Source: Nocardia sp. NBC_01329 (GTDB lineage Bacteria > Actinomycetota > Actinomycetes > Mycobacteriales > Mycobacteriaceae). Taken from it: a stretch of DNA of 64,000 nucleotides. Shown in pieces: positions 25,072-33,579 of the stretch. Under the pieces are notes generated by a model, which searched no databases, was not told where the DNA came from, and was given only the letters and a program-made list of their open reading frames with translations. Location: contig NZ_CP108381.1 in the NCBI RefSeq assembly GCF_035956715.1, positions 4,992,001 through 5,056,000 on the forward strand, in the 5' to 3' direction. The first letter of the stretch is position 1, and every line of letters begins with the position of its first letter. Both the position numbers and the translations under genes were made by a program.

Positions 25072-28000
25072 CGGCCGCCAGTTCCTGCCAGTCCGCCGAC
25101 GCACCCTCCCGCGTCGCCTCGGTGAAGTCCGCTTCACCGAGGCGATCTCGTGCTGTCCGTTCGACCCGGGCCGCGTCCGGCTGCGAAAGATCGCGACCCC
25201 CGTGGACCGCGACACTCACCGCGAGCAGCCGCGCGGCCTCTACGTCGCGGTCCGAACGAAGCGCCAGATCCGCGATCCCGACGATCACCTGCGCGACCAG
25301 AATCGCATGCCCTGCCTCGGTCGCCGCCCGGAAGGCCGCGGCATGGTGCTCCCGTGCCTCCCCGAGATCGGTCGCGAGATAACCGAGCACGGTATGGATC
25401 GCCGCTGCGAGTTGCGGCGTCTCGGCTTCGCTGCCCAATACGGTTGTCGCGATCCCGATCTGCTCGTATGCCTGCGCGGTCTCGCCGCTCCACCGGGCCA
25501 ACTCCGCTTTCGCCAGAGCCAACTCGGCCAGCGCGACCGGCCAGGCGACCCGACCCGCGCACCGCTGCGCTTCGGCCACGGCGGCCGCGCTCGCCTCGAT
25601 ATCACCGGCCAGCCAGTACAACTGGGCCTGCCGTGACAGCAGCCCGACGATATCCTCGGTCGCGCCGATCTCGGTGACCACCGCGAGGGCCTGTTCGAAA
25701 AGTTCACAGGCAGCGGCGAATTCGCCGTGGGTGGCGTGCCGGTTCGCCGCCTCGGTCAGCGCGAACGACATCCCCCACCGCTCGCCGAGTGCCCGGAACT
25801 CGGACAGCGCGCCGTCCAGATAGCTGCCCGCGACCGGTCCGTCCTGGCCGAGCACGATCCGCATCTTGCCCATCTGTAGCCGGGCCAGGGCACGCACCCA
25901 GGGGTCGGCGTCGGTGAGCAGCGGTTCGAACGCCGTCGGCAAGGCCTCCGGTCCGTGCAACATGCTCTCCAGGGCGGAGATGAACGCCAGGGCCGGATGC
26001 CCGGCATCCACACCCCGACCGGCTTCGTAGGCCTTGCGAATCCACTCCCCCACCTGGTTCGCGTCGTTGCGCCCGGAGCTCAGGAAATGCACGACCAGCG
26101 CGTACACCATGGCCCGGGTCGCGTCGTCCACCTCGGCGGGCAGATCGGCGACCGCCGTCACGAACTCCAGCCCCTCGGCCTTGTACCCGGCCAGCCACCA
26201 GTACCAGCCGGCGGCCGCGGCCAGCCGCACCGCCGCGGCGGCGTCGCCGGCCGCCAACGCGCCGCGCATCGCGACAGCGAGATTGTGATGCTCGGCCCCC
26301 AGGACAGCGAGCCACTCCAGCTGTTCGGCGCGGCGCAAGTGCGGTTCCGCGGTCTCGGCGAGGCCGGTGAAATACGCGATATGTGCTCGGCGCGCCGATT
26401 CCGACTCCCCGGCCTCGTCGAGCCGGCCCCGGGCGTACTGCCGGATCGTGTCGAGCATCCGATATCGCGGCTCGGTCTCGCCCGTCGTGCGCAGCAACGA
26501 TTTCTCGGTCAGCGCGGTCAACAACTCGAGCACCTCCCACTGCTCGACCAGCGGGTTACCCGCGCCCCCTTGCCCTTCCGGGTCCGCGCAGACCTGTTCG
26601 GCCGCGGCCAGACTCGCGCCGTCGGAGAACACGGCGAGCCTGCGCAGCACCGTCCGTTCGGCGTCGCTGAGCAACTCCCAACTCCAGTCGACGACCGCGC
26701 GCAATGTCCGGTGCTGCGGAATCGCGGTGCGGCTGCCGCCGGTCAGCAGCCGGAACCGGTCGTCGAGACGGTCGGCGAGCTGTTCGAGGGACATGGTCCG
26801 CAACCGGGCCGCGGCCAATTCGATCGCCAGCGGGATCCCGTCGAGCGCCCGGCAGACGCGTGCCATGGTCGCGAGCGCGCGGGCGTCACCGGTGAGATCT
26901 TTACGCACCGCGCCCGCACGGTCCCGCAACAGTTGGACGGCCGGCGAAGCCTCGATCTCGGCGAGATCGGCATTCTCGGCGGGTAACGCCAGCGGTTCGA
27001 CCTGCCACAAGGCCTCACCGGTGATGCCGAGCGGTTCCCGGCTCGTGGCCAGGATCCGCAACCGCCGGCACTCCCCGAGCACCCGGTGGGCGAAGGTAGC
27101 CACCGCTTCGATCACATGCTCGCAGTTGTCCAGGATCAACAGCGTCTCGCGGTCGCGAATCGCCGCGACGAGCCGGTCCACCGGTTCCGCGTCCGGGGTG
27201 CCGCCGAGCAGCGCGTCCCGCAGACCGAGGGCGGCGATCACCGATTGCGCCACATCACCGTTCGCCCCGAACGACGCCAGTTCGACAAGCCAGGCCCCGT
27301 CCGGCAGGTCGTCGAGCAGGGTCTGCGCGGTCTCCAGCGCCAGCCTGGTCTTCCCCGAACCGCCCGGCCCGGTCAGGGTGGTGAGCCGATGTTTCGCGAT
27401 CAGATCGCGCACGGCGGCGATATCGGCGAATTTGCCCACATATCCGGTCAGCTCGGCGCGCAGGTTCGTCCTGCGTTCGTGGTTCTGCGCGCCCACTTCA
27501 CCGCGCAACAGCGCGATATGCAACGCGGACAGTTCCGGTGAGGGATCCACCCCGAGCGTGTCGGCGAGCGCCTCCCGCGTGTCCTGGTACAAGGTCAGAG
27601 CCTCCGACCCACGGCCCGCGGCAGCGAGCGCCCGCATCAGCGCCACGACCAGCCGTTCCCGCACCGGGTGGCGGGCCACCAGATCGGTCAGCTCGCTCAC
27701 CTGCTGCGCGCCCCGGCCCAGCCGGAGCTCCGACTCGTAGAGGTCCTCGGCCGCGGCCAAGCGCAGCCCCTCGAATCGGGTGATCAGCGCATCGACGGCT
27801 TCGCTGTCGCGCATATCCAGGTCCTGCATCGGCGCACCGCGCCACAGATCGAGAGCTTCGCGTAGCAGCCGGGCCCGTTCCGTGTCGTCACCGCCGCGGG
27901 CTCGGTCGAGGAGCAGTTCGAACCGCGCCGCGTCGACCGCGCGGGGTTCGACCGTGAGCCGGTATCCGCCCGCCTGCCCCTCGAGCGATCCGTCCGGCAA

Positions 28001-28219
28001 CAGCCGGCGCAGCCGCGAGACCAGCGCTTGTAAGGCGTTCACCGCGTCGGCGGGCGGCTGCTCACCCCAGATCCAGTCGACCAGTGTCGACTTCGCGACG
28101 GCACGACCGGGTTCGAGAGCCAACGCGATCAACAACGCCCGCAACCGGACACCCGGTACCTCGATGGGGCCCCCGTCGTCTGCTCGGATATCGAGCGGTC
28201 CAAGCAACGCGATCTGCAC
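25055..28219 (-). CDS. SARP/AfsR-type regulator with NB-ARC and TPR domains
   Basis: About 1,054 residues from GTG 28219 (start taken because VQIALLGPLDIR is the family start). Residues 1-90 are an OmpR-like winged helix, 91-240 the bacterial transcription activation domain (LWRGAPMQDLDM, EALTLYQDTREALADTLG). P-loop GPGGSGKT is at about 284-291, with TLLILDNCEHV as Walker B, and the rest is helical repeats. Such proteins activate export or secondary-metabolism genes by binding direct repeats. The gene lies between drrAB and the ferredoxin-P450 genes, both of which have matching repeat arrays. Confidence 0.9.
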   Translation of the reverse strand: MQIALLGPLDIRADDGGPIEVPGVRLRALLIALALEPGRAVAKSTLVDWIWGEQPPADAVNALQALVSRLRRLLPDGSLEGQAGGYRLTVEPRAVDAARFELLLDRARGGDDTERARLLREALDLWRGAPMQDLDMRDSEAVDALITRFEGLRLAAAEDLYESELRLGRGAQQVSELTDLVARHPVRERLVVALMRALAAAGRGSEALTLYQDTREALADTLGVDPSPELSALHIALLRGEVGAQNHERRTNLRAELTGYVGKFADIAAVRDLIAKHRLTTLTGPGGSGKTRLALETAQTLLDDLPDGAWLVELASFGANGDVAQSVIAALGLRDALLGGTPDAEPVDRLVAAIRDRETLLILDNCEHVIEAVATFAHRVLGECRRLRILATSREPLGITGEALWQVEPLALPAENADLAEIEASPAVQLLRDRAGAVRKDLTGDARALATMARVCRALDGIPLAIELAAARLRTMSLEQLADRLDDRFRLLTGGSRTAIPQHRTLRAVVDWSWELLSDAERTVLRRLAVFSDGASLAAAEQVCADPEGQGGAGNPLVEQWEVLELLTALTEKSLLRTTGETEPRYRMLDTIRQYARGRLDEAGESESARRAHIAYFTGLAETAEPHLRRAEQLEWLAVLGAEHHNLAVAMRGALAAGDAAAAVRLAAAAGWYWWLAGYKAEGLEFVTAVADLPAEVDDATRAMVYALVVHFLSSGRNDANQVGEWIRKAYEAGRGVDAGHPALAFISALESMLHGPEALPTAFEPLLTDADPWVRALARLQMGKMRIVLGQDGPVAGSYLDGALSEFRALGERWGMSFALTEAANRHATHGEFAAACELFEQALAVVTEIGATEDIVGLLSRQAQLYWLAGDIEASAAAVAEAQRCAGRVAWPVALAELALAKAELARWSGETAQAYEQIGIATTVLGSEAETPQLAAAIHTVLGYLATDLGEAREHHAAAFRAATEAGHAILVAQVIVGIADLALRSDRDVEAARLLAVSVAVHGGRDLSQPDAARVERTARDRLGEADFTEATREGASADWQELAAVTLAC

Positions 28220-28256
28220 CGGACCATTCTGCCGCAGCGGGCCGGTGGCTCGGTGT

Positions 28257-28850
28257 TCATGTGGGGATGTCGACGGCCGGCCGGGTCCAGAGGGTGAGAT
28301 CGCTGCTGGTGGCGACTGCGAGAGTCCGGCCGGAGGGGGAGAATCCGGCGGCGCGGAAGGTGGAGTAGTCGGAGTGGAAGATGTGCCACCAGCCTTGATC
28401 TGGAGGGTCCGCGTAGATGTTGCCGCCTGCTGAGAGTAGGACGCGTTCGTTGGGCCATTCGGGCGTGACGATGTCCAGTGCCCAGCCATCGGAGGTCGTG
28501 TGATGCAGGCCTCCGCCGAAGAGACCGGCGATGTGGACCCGGGTGCCGGTGATCGGTCCGAGTCCCGGGCAGGTCAGATCCGCGGAGGCATCGGGTGTGC
28601 TGGTGTCGGGGTCAGGATCGCGGTCTCGGGCGATCTTCTCGCCGGTGACGGTGTCGAAGAGTCCGTGGCCCTCCGAGGAGACGACCAGGACCAGGTCGCG
28701 TCCGTCGTCGGGATGGACGGCGAAGCCGATGCCCAGCAGCCCACCGATAGGCGTTCCGCGATCCAGCACTGTGTGCCAGGGCGGTGGGGCCGGTACGACC
28801 GGGGCAGCCAGCAAGCGGTCGCGCAGCTGTTGCTGATAATCCGAGAGCAT
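28257..28850 (-). CDS. hypothetical protein of unknown function
   Basis: 197 residues; ATG 28850 chosen over 28862 because GGGG lies six bases upstream. It has the look of a beta-rich protein (LVLVVSSEGHGLFDTVTGEK, GWALDIVTPEWPNERVLLS) and no signal or membrane span. Several WD-like turns (FSPSGRTLAVATSSDLTLW) might be half of a small beta-propeller, but there are too few. Sits 37 bases upstream of the SARP gene, so the two may be cotranscribed. Confidence 0.7.
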   Translation of the reverse strand: MLSDYQQQLRDRLLAAPVVPAPPPWHTVLDRGTPIGGLLGIGFAVHPDDGRDLVLVVSSEGHGLFDTVTGEKIARDRDPDPDTSTPDASADLTCPGLGPITGTRVHIAGLFGGGLHHTTSDGWALDIVTPEWPNERVLLSAGGNIYADPPDQGWWHIFHSDYSTFRAAGFSPSGRTLAVATSSDLTLWTRPAVDIPT

Positions 28851-28862
28851 TCGGTTCCCCAT

Positions 28863-29053
28863 CCAGTCCGTGATCCGTGTTCATGTGTGAATCCGCCGAG
28901 TAGATCTCGGTACCTCCGCCGACTGACAGGGCGGGACCCAGAAAAGCCAGGAGCCTCTCTCCTTTCCCCGAAATCCCACCGTAGTCGTGGAGGGTCGGGG
29001 CAGTGAAGTCTGTCGTCACCGGACGATCAGATCGATGACCAGGACGAACACCG
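28863..29053. other. intergenic stretch upstream of the ferredoxin gene
   Basis: Part of the 331-base divergent region between 28850 and 29182. The only element seen is the repeat array at 29054-29109; the rest has no gene or hairpin that I can support. Confidence 0.45.
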
Positions 29054-29109
29054 TGTCAGTGGATGTGTCAGGGCAATGTCAGGCCGATATCAGGGTGCCC
29101 AGCGACAGT
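29054..29109 (+). promoter_or_regulatory. SARP-type direct repeats and promoter of the ferredoxin-P450 operon
   Basis: TCAG-type units (three TGTCAG, then TATCAG) begin at 29054, 29066, 29077 and 29088, the same 12-11-11 spacing as before drrA. GACAGT (29104-29109) follows ten bases later, again as in drrA. An ATG at 29116 is in frame with the ferredoxin gene, at the place of the leaderless drrA start, so two starts are possible. Confidence 0.7.
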
Positions 29110-29181
29110 TCTCGTATGAAAAGCCCAGCAGTCGCGACGCCCGGCCCGGTCGGTCCGGGCGCCCGGTCGGAAAGGAAACCG

Positions 29182-29379
29182 ATGGAACTCCGGGTCGACC
29201 GGGAGCGCTGCATCGGCGCCGGTATGTGCGCGTTGATCGCACCCGCGGTGTTCGACCAGGACGAGGCCGACGGCCGGGTGCGCGTCCTCGATCCCACCCC
29301 TTCGGCCCCGCACCACCCGACAGTCCGCGAAGCCGCCCACAGCTGTCCCGCGGCCGCGATCGGCCTCCTCGAACCATGA
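29182..29379 (+). CDS. small [3Fe-4S] ferredoxin, P450 partner
   Basis: 65 residues from ATG 29182 with GGAAAGGA upstream; ATG 29116 would add a 22-residue unstructured start. Cysteines follow the pattern C-x5-C in RCIGAGMCA and a third Cys before Pro in HSCPAAA, the 3Fe-4S type of actinobacterial ferredoxins that deliver electrons to P450s. Lies 51 bases before a P450 gene in the same direction. The promoter array upstream suggests control by the neighbouring SARP regulator. Confidence 0.88.
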   Translation: MELRVDRERCIGAGMCALIAPAVFDQDEADGRVRVLDPTPSAPHHPTVREAAHSCPAAAIGLLEP

Positions 29380-29430
29380 CCCGGCGCTCCGCAGCCCGGA
29401 CACCGAACAAACACCACGAACAGGAATACG

Positions 29431-30657
29431 ATGAGCGACACTGCCTCGGTCCCGCACGGCCTTCCCATCGACCGTGATGCGGGCCCCTTCGACCCGCCCC
29501 GGGCGATCACCCGGCTGCGCGAGACCCGCCCGGTCAGCCCGTTGATCTTCCCCGACGGCCACGAAGGATGGCTCGTCACCGGCTACGACGAGGTCCGTGC
29601 TCTTCTGGCCGATACCCGCTTCAGCTCCCGCCAGGACATCGGTGTCCTGCACGCGCTCGACGCGAGCCCGGACATGCCTGCCCAGACCGAACCGTCCCCG
29701 CAGATTCCGGGTGTATTCGTCGCCATGGACCCGCCGGACCACACCCGGCTGCGGCGCAAACTCATCGGCGCGTTCACCGTCCGGCGGATGAAGGAGCTCG
29801 AAGCGCACATCGAAGAGGTCGTCGAACAGCAACTCGACCAGATGGCGAAACTGGCCCCGCCGGTGGATCTGGTGAAGGCATTCGCGCTGCCGGTGCCGTC
29901 GCTGGTGATCTGTGAACTGCTGGGTGTTCCCTACGCAGACCGGGAAACCTTCCAGACCAACTCCGCCAAGTTCCTGCTCCGGGACCAGCCGCTGGAGGAG
30001 AAGATGGGCGCCTACGGCGCGATGATGGGTTATCTGGCCGAACTGGTCGCCGCCAAACGCGCCGAACCCGGTGAGGACATCCTGTCCGACCTCGCCCGCG
30101 ATGAAGACCTCACCATCGAGGAACTGACCGGCATCTCCTTCCTGCTGTTGCTCGCCGGCCACGAAACCACCGCCAATATGCTGGCACTGGGCACCTTCGC
30201 ACTGCTGGAGAACCCCGGGGAGCTGGCCGAACTGAGCTCGAACCCGGACCTCATGCCGGACGCGGTCGAAGAACTCATGCGTTACCTGTCGGTCGCCGAT
30301 ATCTTCTACCGCTACGCCACCGAGGACCTCGAACTCGGCGGCGAAACGATCCCGCGGGGTTCCACCGTGGTCGTATCCCTACTCGCCGCCAACCACGACC
30401 CCCGGCGTTTCGACGACCCGGACACTCTCGATATCCGCCGCAGGGCCCGCGGTCACCTGTCCTTCGGCCACGGCGTGCACCAATGTCTGGGCCAGCAGCT
30501 GGCGCGTATCGAGATGCGCGCCGGTTTCGCGGGACTGCTGCGCCGCTTTCCGACGCTGCGGCTCGCCGTTCCCGCCGGGGAGGTACCGCTGCGGACCGAT
30601 ATGAACATCTACGGCGTCCACGAACTCCCGGTCACCTGGACCGCCCCCGCCCGGTAG
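29431..30657 (+). CDS. cytochrome P450 (CYP105-like)
   Basis: 408 residues from ATG 29431. I-helix FLLLLAGHETTANMLALGTF with the acid-alcohol-like pair, K-helix ExxR in AVEELMRYLSVAD, and heme-binding FGHGVHQCLGQQLARIE with the Cys ligand. The N-terminal half has the usual MDPPDHTRLRRKLIGAFTV. Length and motifs fit the CYP105 class of bacterial P450s that hydroxylate natural products or drugs. The ferredoxin gene just upstream is its likely electron donor; the ferredoxin reductase is not in the window. Confidence 0.92.
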   Translation: MSDTASVPHGLPIDRDAGPFDPPRAITRLRETRPVSPLIFPDGHEGWLVTGYDEVRALLADTRFSSRQDIGVLHALDASPDMPAQTEPSPQIPGVFVAMDPPDHTRLRRKLIGAFTVRRMKELEAHIEEVVEQQLDQMAKLAPPVDLVKAFALPVPSLVICELLGVPYADRETFQTNSAKFLLRDQPLEEKMGAYGAMMGYLAELVAAKRAEPGEDILSDLARDEDLTIEELTGISFLLLLAGHETTANMLALGTFALLENPGELAELSSNPDLMPDAVEELMRYLSVADIFYRYATEDLELGGETIPRGSTVVVSLLAANHDPRRFDDPDTLDIRRRARGHLSFGHGVHQCLGQQLARIEMRAGFAGLLRRFPTLRLAVPAGEVPLRTDMNIYGVHELPVTWTAPAR

Positions 30658-30665
30658 ACCAGGCC

Positions 30666-30692
30666 GCCCGGCCGCGATCCGCGCGGCCGGGC
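30666..30692. terminator. hairpin terminator after the P450 gene
   Basis: GCCCGGCCGCG (30666-30676) pairs with CGCGGCCGGGC (30682-30692) across five bases: an 11-bp GC-rich stem, nine bases after the P450 stop. No U-run follows. Confidence 0.7.
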
Positions 30693-30765
30693 ATTCCGGC
30701 CGAACACGCGGGCCCCGGGCCGCTGCGAACTCGAGTTGGCCGCCGGCGGTCCGTAATATTGCGCC

Positions 30766-31614
30766 ATGGGATATGTCCAGTCGTCCGGTGCCGCCGCGGG
30801 ACTGTGGGATATCGCGATCCCGACCCGGGCAGATCGGCTCGCGGGGATCGAGATGGCAGGATTCCGGGGCCGGACCGCGGATCTCGTCGATATCCGGGTT
30901 ATCCCGCACCCGGCACTCACGATGTTCATAGATTTCGGAGACGGACGGCTCGTCGACGATACGAACGACCGACAGCTGCGCGGCGGGATCTTCGCCGGAT
31001 TCCTACCCGGTAGCGTGCGCGGGGTAGGCACCGAAATCGATTGCCTGCAGATCCGGCTTTCGCCGGCGGTCGCATACCGAGTGCTGGGTACCTGCGCGGA
31101 ATTGGGGGCGGCGATGGTCCCGCTCGAGGAGTTGTGGGGATCCGACGCCGAACGGGTCCGCCGGCGATTGCAGTCCGCCCGTGCATGGGACGAGCGGTTC
31201 ACGATCGCGAAAGCCGCCCTCGTTCGCCGCTACGAGACAGGACGCGCGGTGGATCCGGAAGTCGGGTTCGCCTGGGCGCGAATGGTGCACAGCCGGGGGC
31301 AGGTCCGGGTCGAGCGGCTGGCGGCCGAGACCGGATGGAGCCGTAAGCGGTTGTGGTCGCGATTCGGATCCCAGATCGGGCTCACCCCCAAACGCGCCGC
31401 GCAGCTGGTCCGCTTCGACCACGCCGCGCACCGGCTCGCCGCCGGACACAGCGCGGCGCTGGTGGCCGCGGACAGCGGTTACGCCGACCAATCCCATCTC
31501 AATCGGGACATGGTGGCCTTCGCCGGGATAACTCCCCGGGCGATGGCGGCCGCTCCCTGGCTCGCCGTAGACGAGATGGCCTGGGCTGGGCAGGCGTACG
31601 TGCCCGTGCACTGA
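30766..31614 (+). CDS. AraC-family regulator
   Basis: 282 residues from ATG 30766. The N-terminal ~170 residues form the effector part; the C-terminal HTH pair reads VERLAAETGWSRKRLWSRFG then FDHAAHRLAAGHSAALVAAD and SGYADQSHLNRDMVAFAGIT with PRAM in place of PSA. It lies 157 bases ahead of the second siderophore-type ABC pair and probably controls it, as YbtA does for YbtPQ. That link is inferred from position only. Confidence 0.85.
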   Translation: MGYVQSSGAAAGLWDIAIPTRADRLAGIEMAGFRGRTADLVDIRVIPHPALTMFIDFGDGRLVDDTNDRQLRGGIFAGFLPGSVRGVGTEIDCLQIRLSPAVAYRVLGTCAELGAAMVPLEELWGSDAERVRRRLQSARAWDERFTIAKAALVRRYETGRAVDPEVGFAWARMVHSRGQVRVERLAAETGWSRKRLWSRFGSQIGLTPKRAAQLVRFDHAAHRLAAGHSAALVAADSGYADQSHLNRDMVAFAGITPRAMAAAPWLAVDEMAWAGQAYVPVH

Positions 31615-31770
31615 TCAGGGCCGTCTCGGCTGGAACATTCATCCAATACATCGCGCCGGGCCGCGCAGATGCTTGCAGTCGTATCCGGAAAGTACCGGTG
31701 GGCCCGTGTTTCCGTGCCCACCGGGAGACGTGGCGTTCCGCTCGCCACTCGACTGCAAGCCAGGAGCGCT

Positions 31771-33579
31771 ATGAACGACGTCAGAGGCATCGAATGCCCG
31801 CCGCTCGGCCGTCCGCTGCCGGCGAACCCGACGCGGTTGCTGCGCCCCTACCTGGGCGGTTTCGGCGCCGTAGTGGTGCTACAGATCGTCGGCGCGGTAG
31901 CCGGTCTGGCGCCGCTGCTGGCGGTGGTGGAACTGGGCCGCACCCTGCTGTCCTCCGATCCGATCGACCACGGCCACGTGTGGATCGTGGTGACAGCGGG
32001 TGCGGCCGGTCTATTCGTGCGACTGCTGTGCACGGCGGCGGCATCCGGAATCGGGCACCTACTGGACGCCCGGGTACAGCTGGCGTTCCGGCGGCAGCTG
32101 GCCGAGCGACTGGCCCGGGTACCGATCGGCTGGTTCTCCCGTCGCCGGACCGGCGAACTGGCGAAGGTCGTCGGTGAGGATGTGGCCGCCGTTCATCCGT
32201 TCATCGCCCATGCTCCCGGTGAGCTCGTCGCCGCGTTCGTGGTGCCGCTGGTATCGCTGATCTATCTGTGCGCCGTCGACTGGCGGCTCACGCTGATCAC
32301 GCTGATACCGGTACTGCTGGCGGTTGCGCTGGTCCCGCTCATGATGCTCCCGGCCCGGCTGCGTGAACAGGAGGAGTTCGACGCGGCGATGGGACGGATA
32401 TCGAATTCCGTGGTCGAATTCGTCCAGGGCATCTCAGTGGTGAAAGCGTTCAGCGGGACCGAACGCGCACACGGGGAATTCATCGCGGCGGCAGAATCTT
32501 TCGTCGCGGTATTCCTGCGCTGGGTGCGCGGGATGTCGGTGCTCGCCGCAGGGATGCAGCTGGCGCTTTCACCCCCGTTCGTGCTGGCCGTAGTGCTGGC
32601 CGGCGGTACCGCGCTGATCACCTCCGGTGAACTGGCCCCGGCGGACCTGCTGCCCTTCCTACTGCTGGGTCTGGGACTGACCGCCCCGGTCGCCGCCCTC
32701 GGACACGGTTTCGACGATCTGCAGGCCGCCCGGCGCGCGGTGGGCCGGATCCGCGAAGTGCTCGACCGGCCCCCGCTGCCCGAACCCGCGCGACCCCGCA
32801 CACCCACCGGCCACCGGGTGGAGTTGCGGGACGTCCGCTTCGGCTACGACCCCGGACACGAGGTACTGCGCGGAATCGATCTGGTCCTGGAACCGGGCAC
32901 GGTCACCGCACTGGTCGGCCCCTCGGGCAGCGGGAAATCCACGCTTGTCCAGTTGCTGCCGCGCTTCTTCGACCCGGACCACGGCGCGATCATGCTGGGT
33001 GGAGTCGACCTGCGTGACCTCGCCACCCGAGACCTCTACCGGACGGTCTCCTTCGTCTTCCAGGATGTTCGGTTGCTGCGCGCCTCGGTCGCGGAAAATA
33101 TCGCGCTGGCGGTCCCGCAGGCCGGTCTCGACGAGGTGGTTCACGCCGCGAAATCGGCGAACATCCACGACCGGATCCTCGAACTGCCGCACGGATACGA
33201 GACGGTCCTCGGTGCCGAGACCGGGCTGTCCGGCGGTGAGGCACAGCGGATCTCCCTGGCTCGCGCCCTGCTCGCGAATACGCCGGTGCTCGTGCTCGAC
33301 GAAGCCACCGCCTTCGCGGACCCGCGGACCGAGCTGGCTGTGCGCCGGGCACTGGCGGCACGGCCCGACGATCGGACGGTCCTGGTCATCGCCCATCGGC
33401 CGGAGACGATCGCCGCCGCCGACACCGTCGTGATGCTGGAGAACGGATCGATCGTCGAACGCGGTACCCCCGCCGAACTGCGCGCCGCGGGTGGGAGATT
33501 CGCCGCGTACCAGCTCGACCGACACTCGCTGGACATCCAAACCGACAGTGAACTGCTACAAGGAGATATGCCGCGATGA
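31771..33579 (+). CDS. ABC transporter, permease-ATPase half (IrtA/YbtP-like), copy 2
   Basis: 602 residues from ATG 31771 (AGGAG six bases upstream). Closely related to the gene at 15016 along its whole length: PTRLLRPYLGGFGAVVVLQI, TGELAKVVGEDVAAVHPFIA, LVQLLPRFFDPDHGAIMLGG. ATPase: Walker A GPSGSGKST, signature LSGGEAQR, Walker B VLVLDEATAFADP, H-loop VIAHR. The C-terminal tail LDIQTDSELLQGDMPR is longer than in copy 1. It forms a heterodimer with the next gene by ATGA overlap. Confidence 0.88.
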   Translation: MNDVRGIECPPLGRPLPANPTRLLRPYLGGFGAVVVLQIVGAVAGLAPLLAVVELGRTLLSSDPIDHGHVWIVVTAGAAGLFVRLLCTAAASGIGHLLDARVQLAFRRQLAERLARVPIGWFSRRRTGELAKVVGEDVAAVHPFIAHAPGELVAAFVVPLVSLIYLCAVDWRLTLITLIPVLLAVALVPLMMLPARLREQEEFDAAMGRISNSVVEFVQGISVVKAFSGTERAHGEFIAAAESFVAVFLRWVRGMSVLAAGMQLALSPPFVLAVVLAGGTALITSGELAPADLLPFLLLGLGLTAPVAALGHGFDDLQAARRAVGRIREVLDRPPLPEPARPRTPTGHRVELRDVRFGYDPGHEVLRGIDLVLEPGTVTALVGPSGSGKSTLVQLLPRFFDPDHGAIMLGGVDLRDLATRDLYRTVSFVFQDVRLLRASVAENIALAVPQAGLDEVVHAAKSANIHDRILELPHGYETVLGAETGLSGGEAQRISLARALLANTPVLVLDEATAFADPRTELAVRRALAARPDDRTVLVIAHRPETIAAADTVVMLENGSIVERGTPAELRAAGGRFAAYQLDRHSLDIQTDSELLQGDMPR

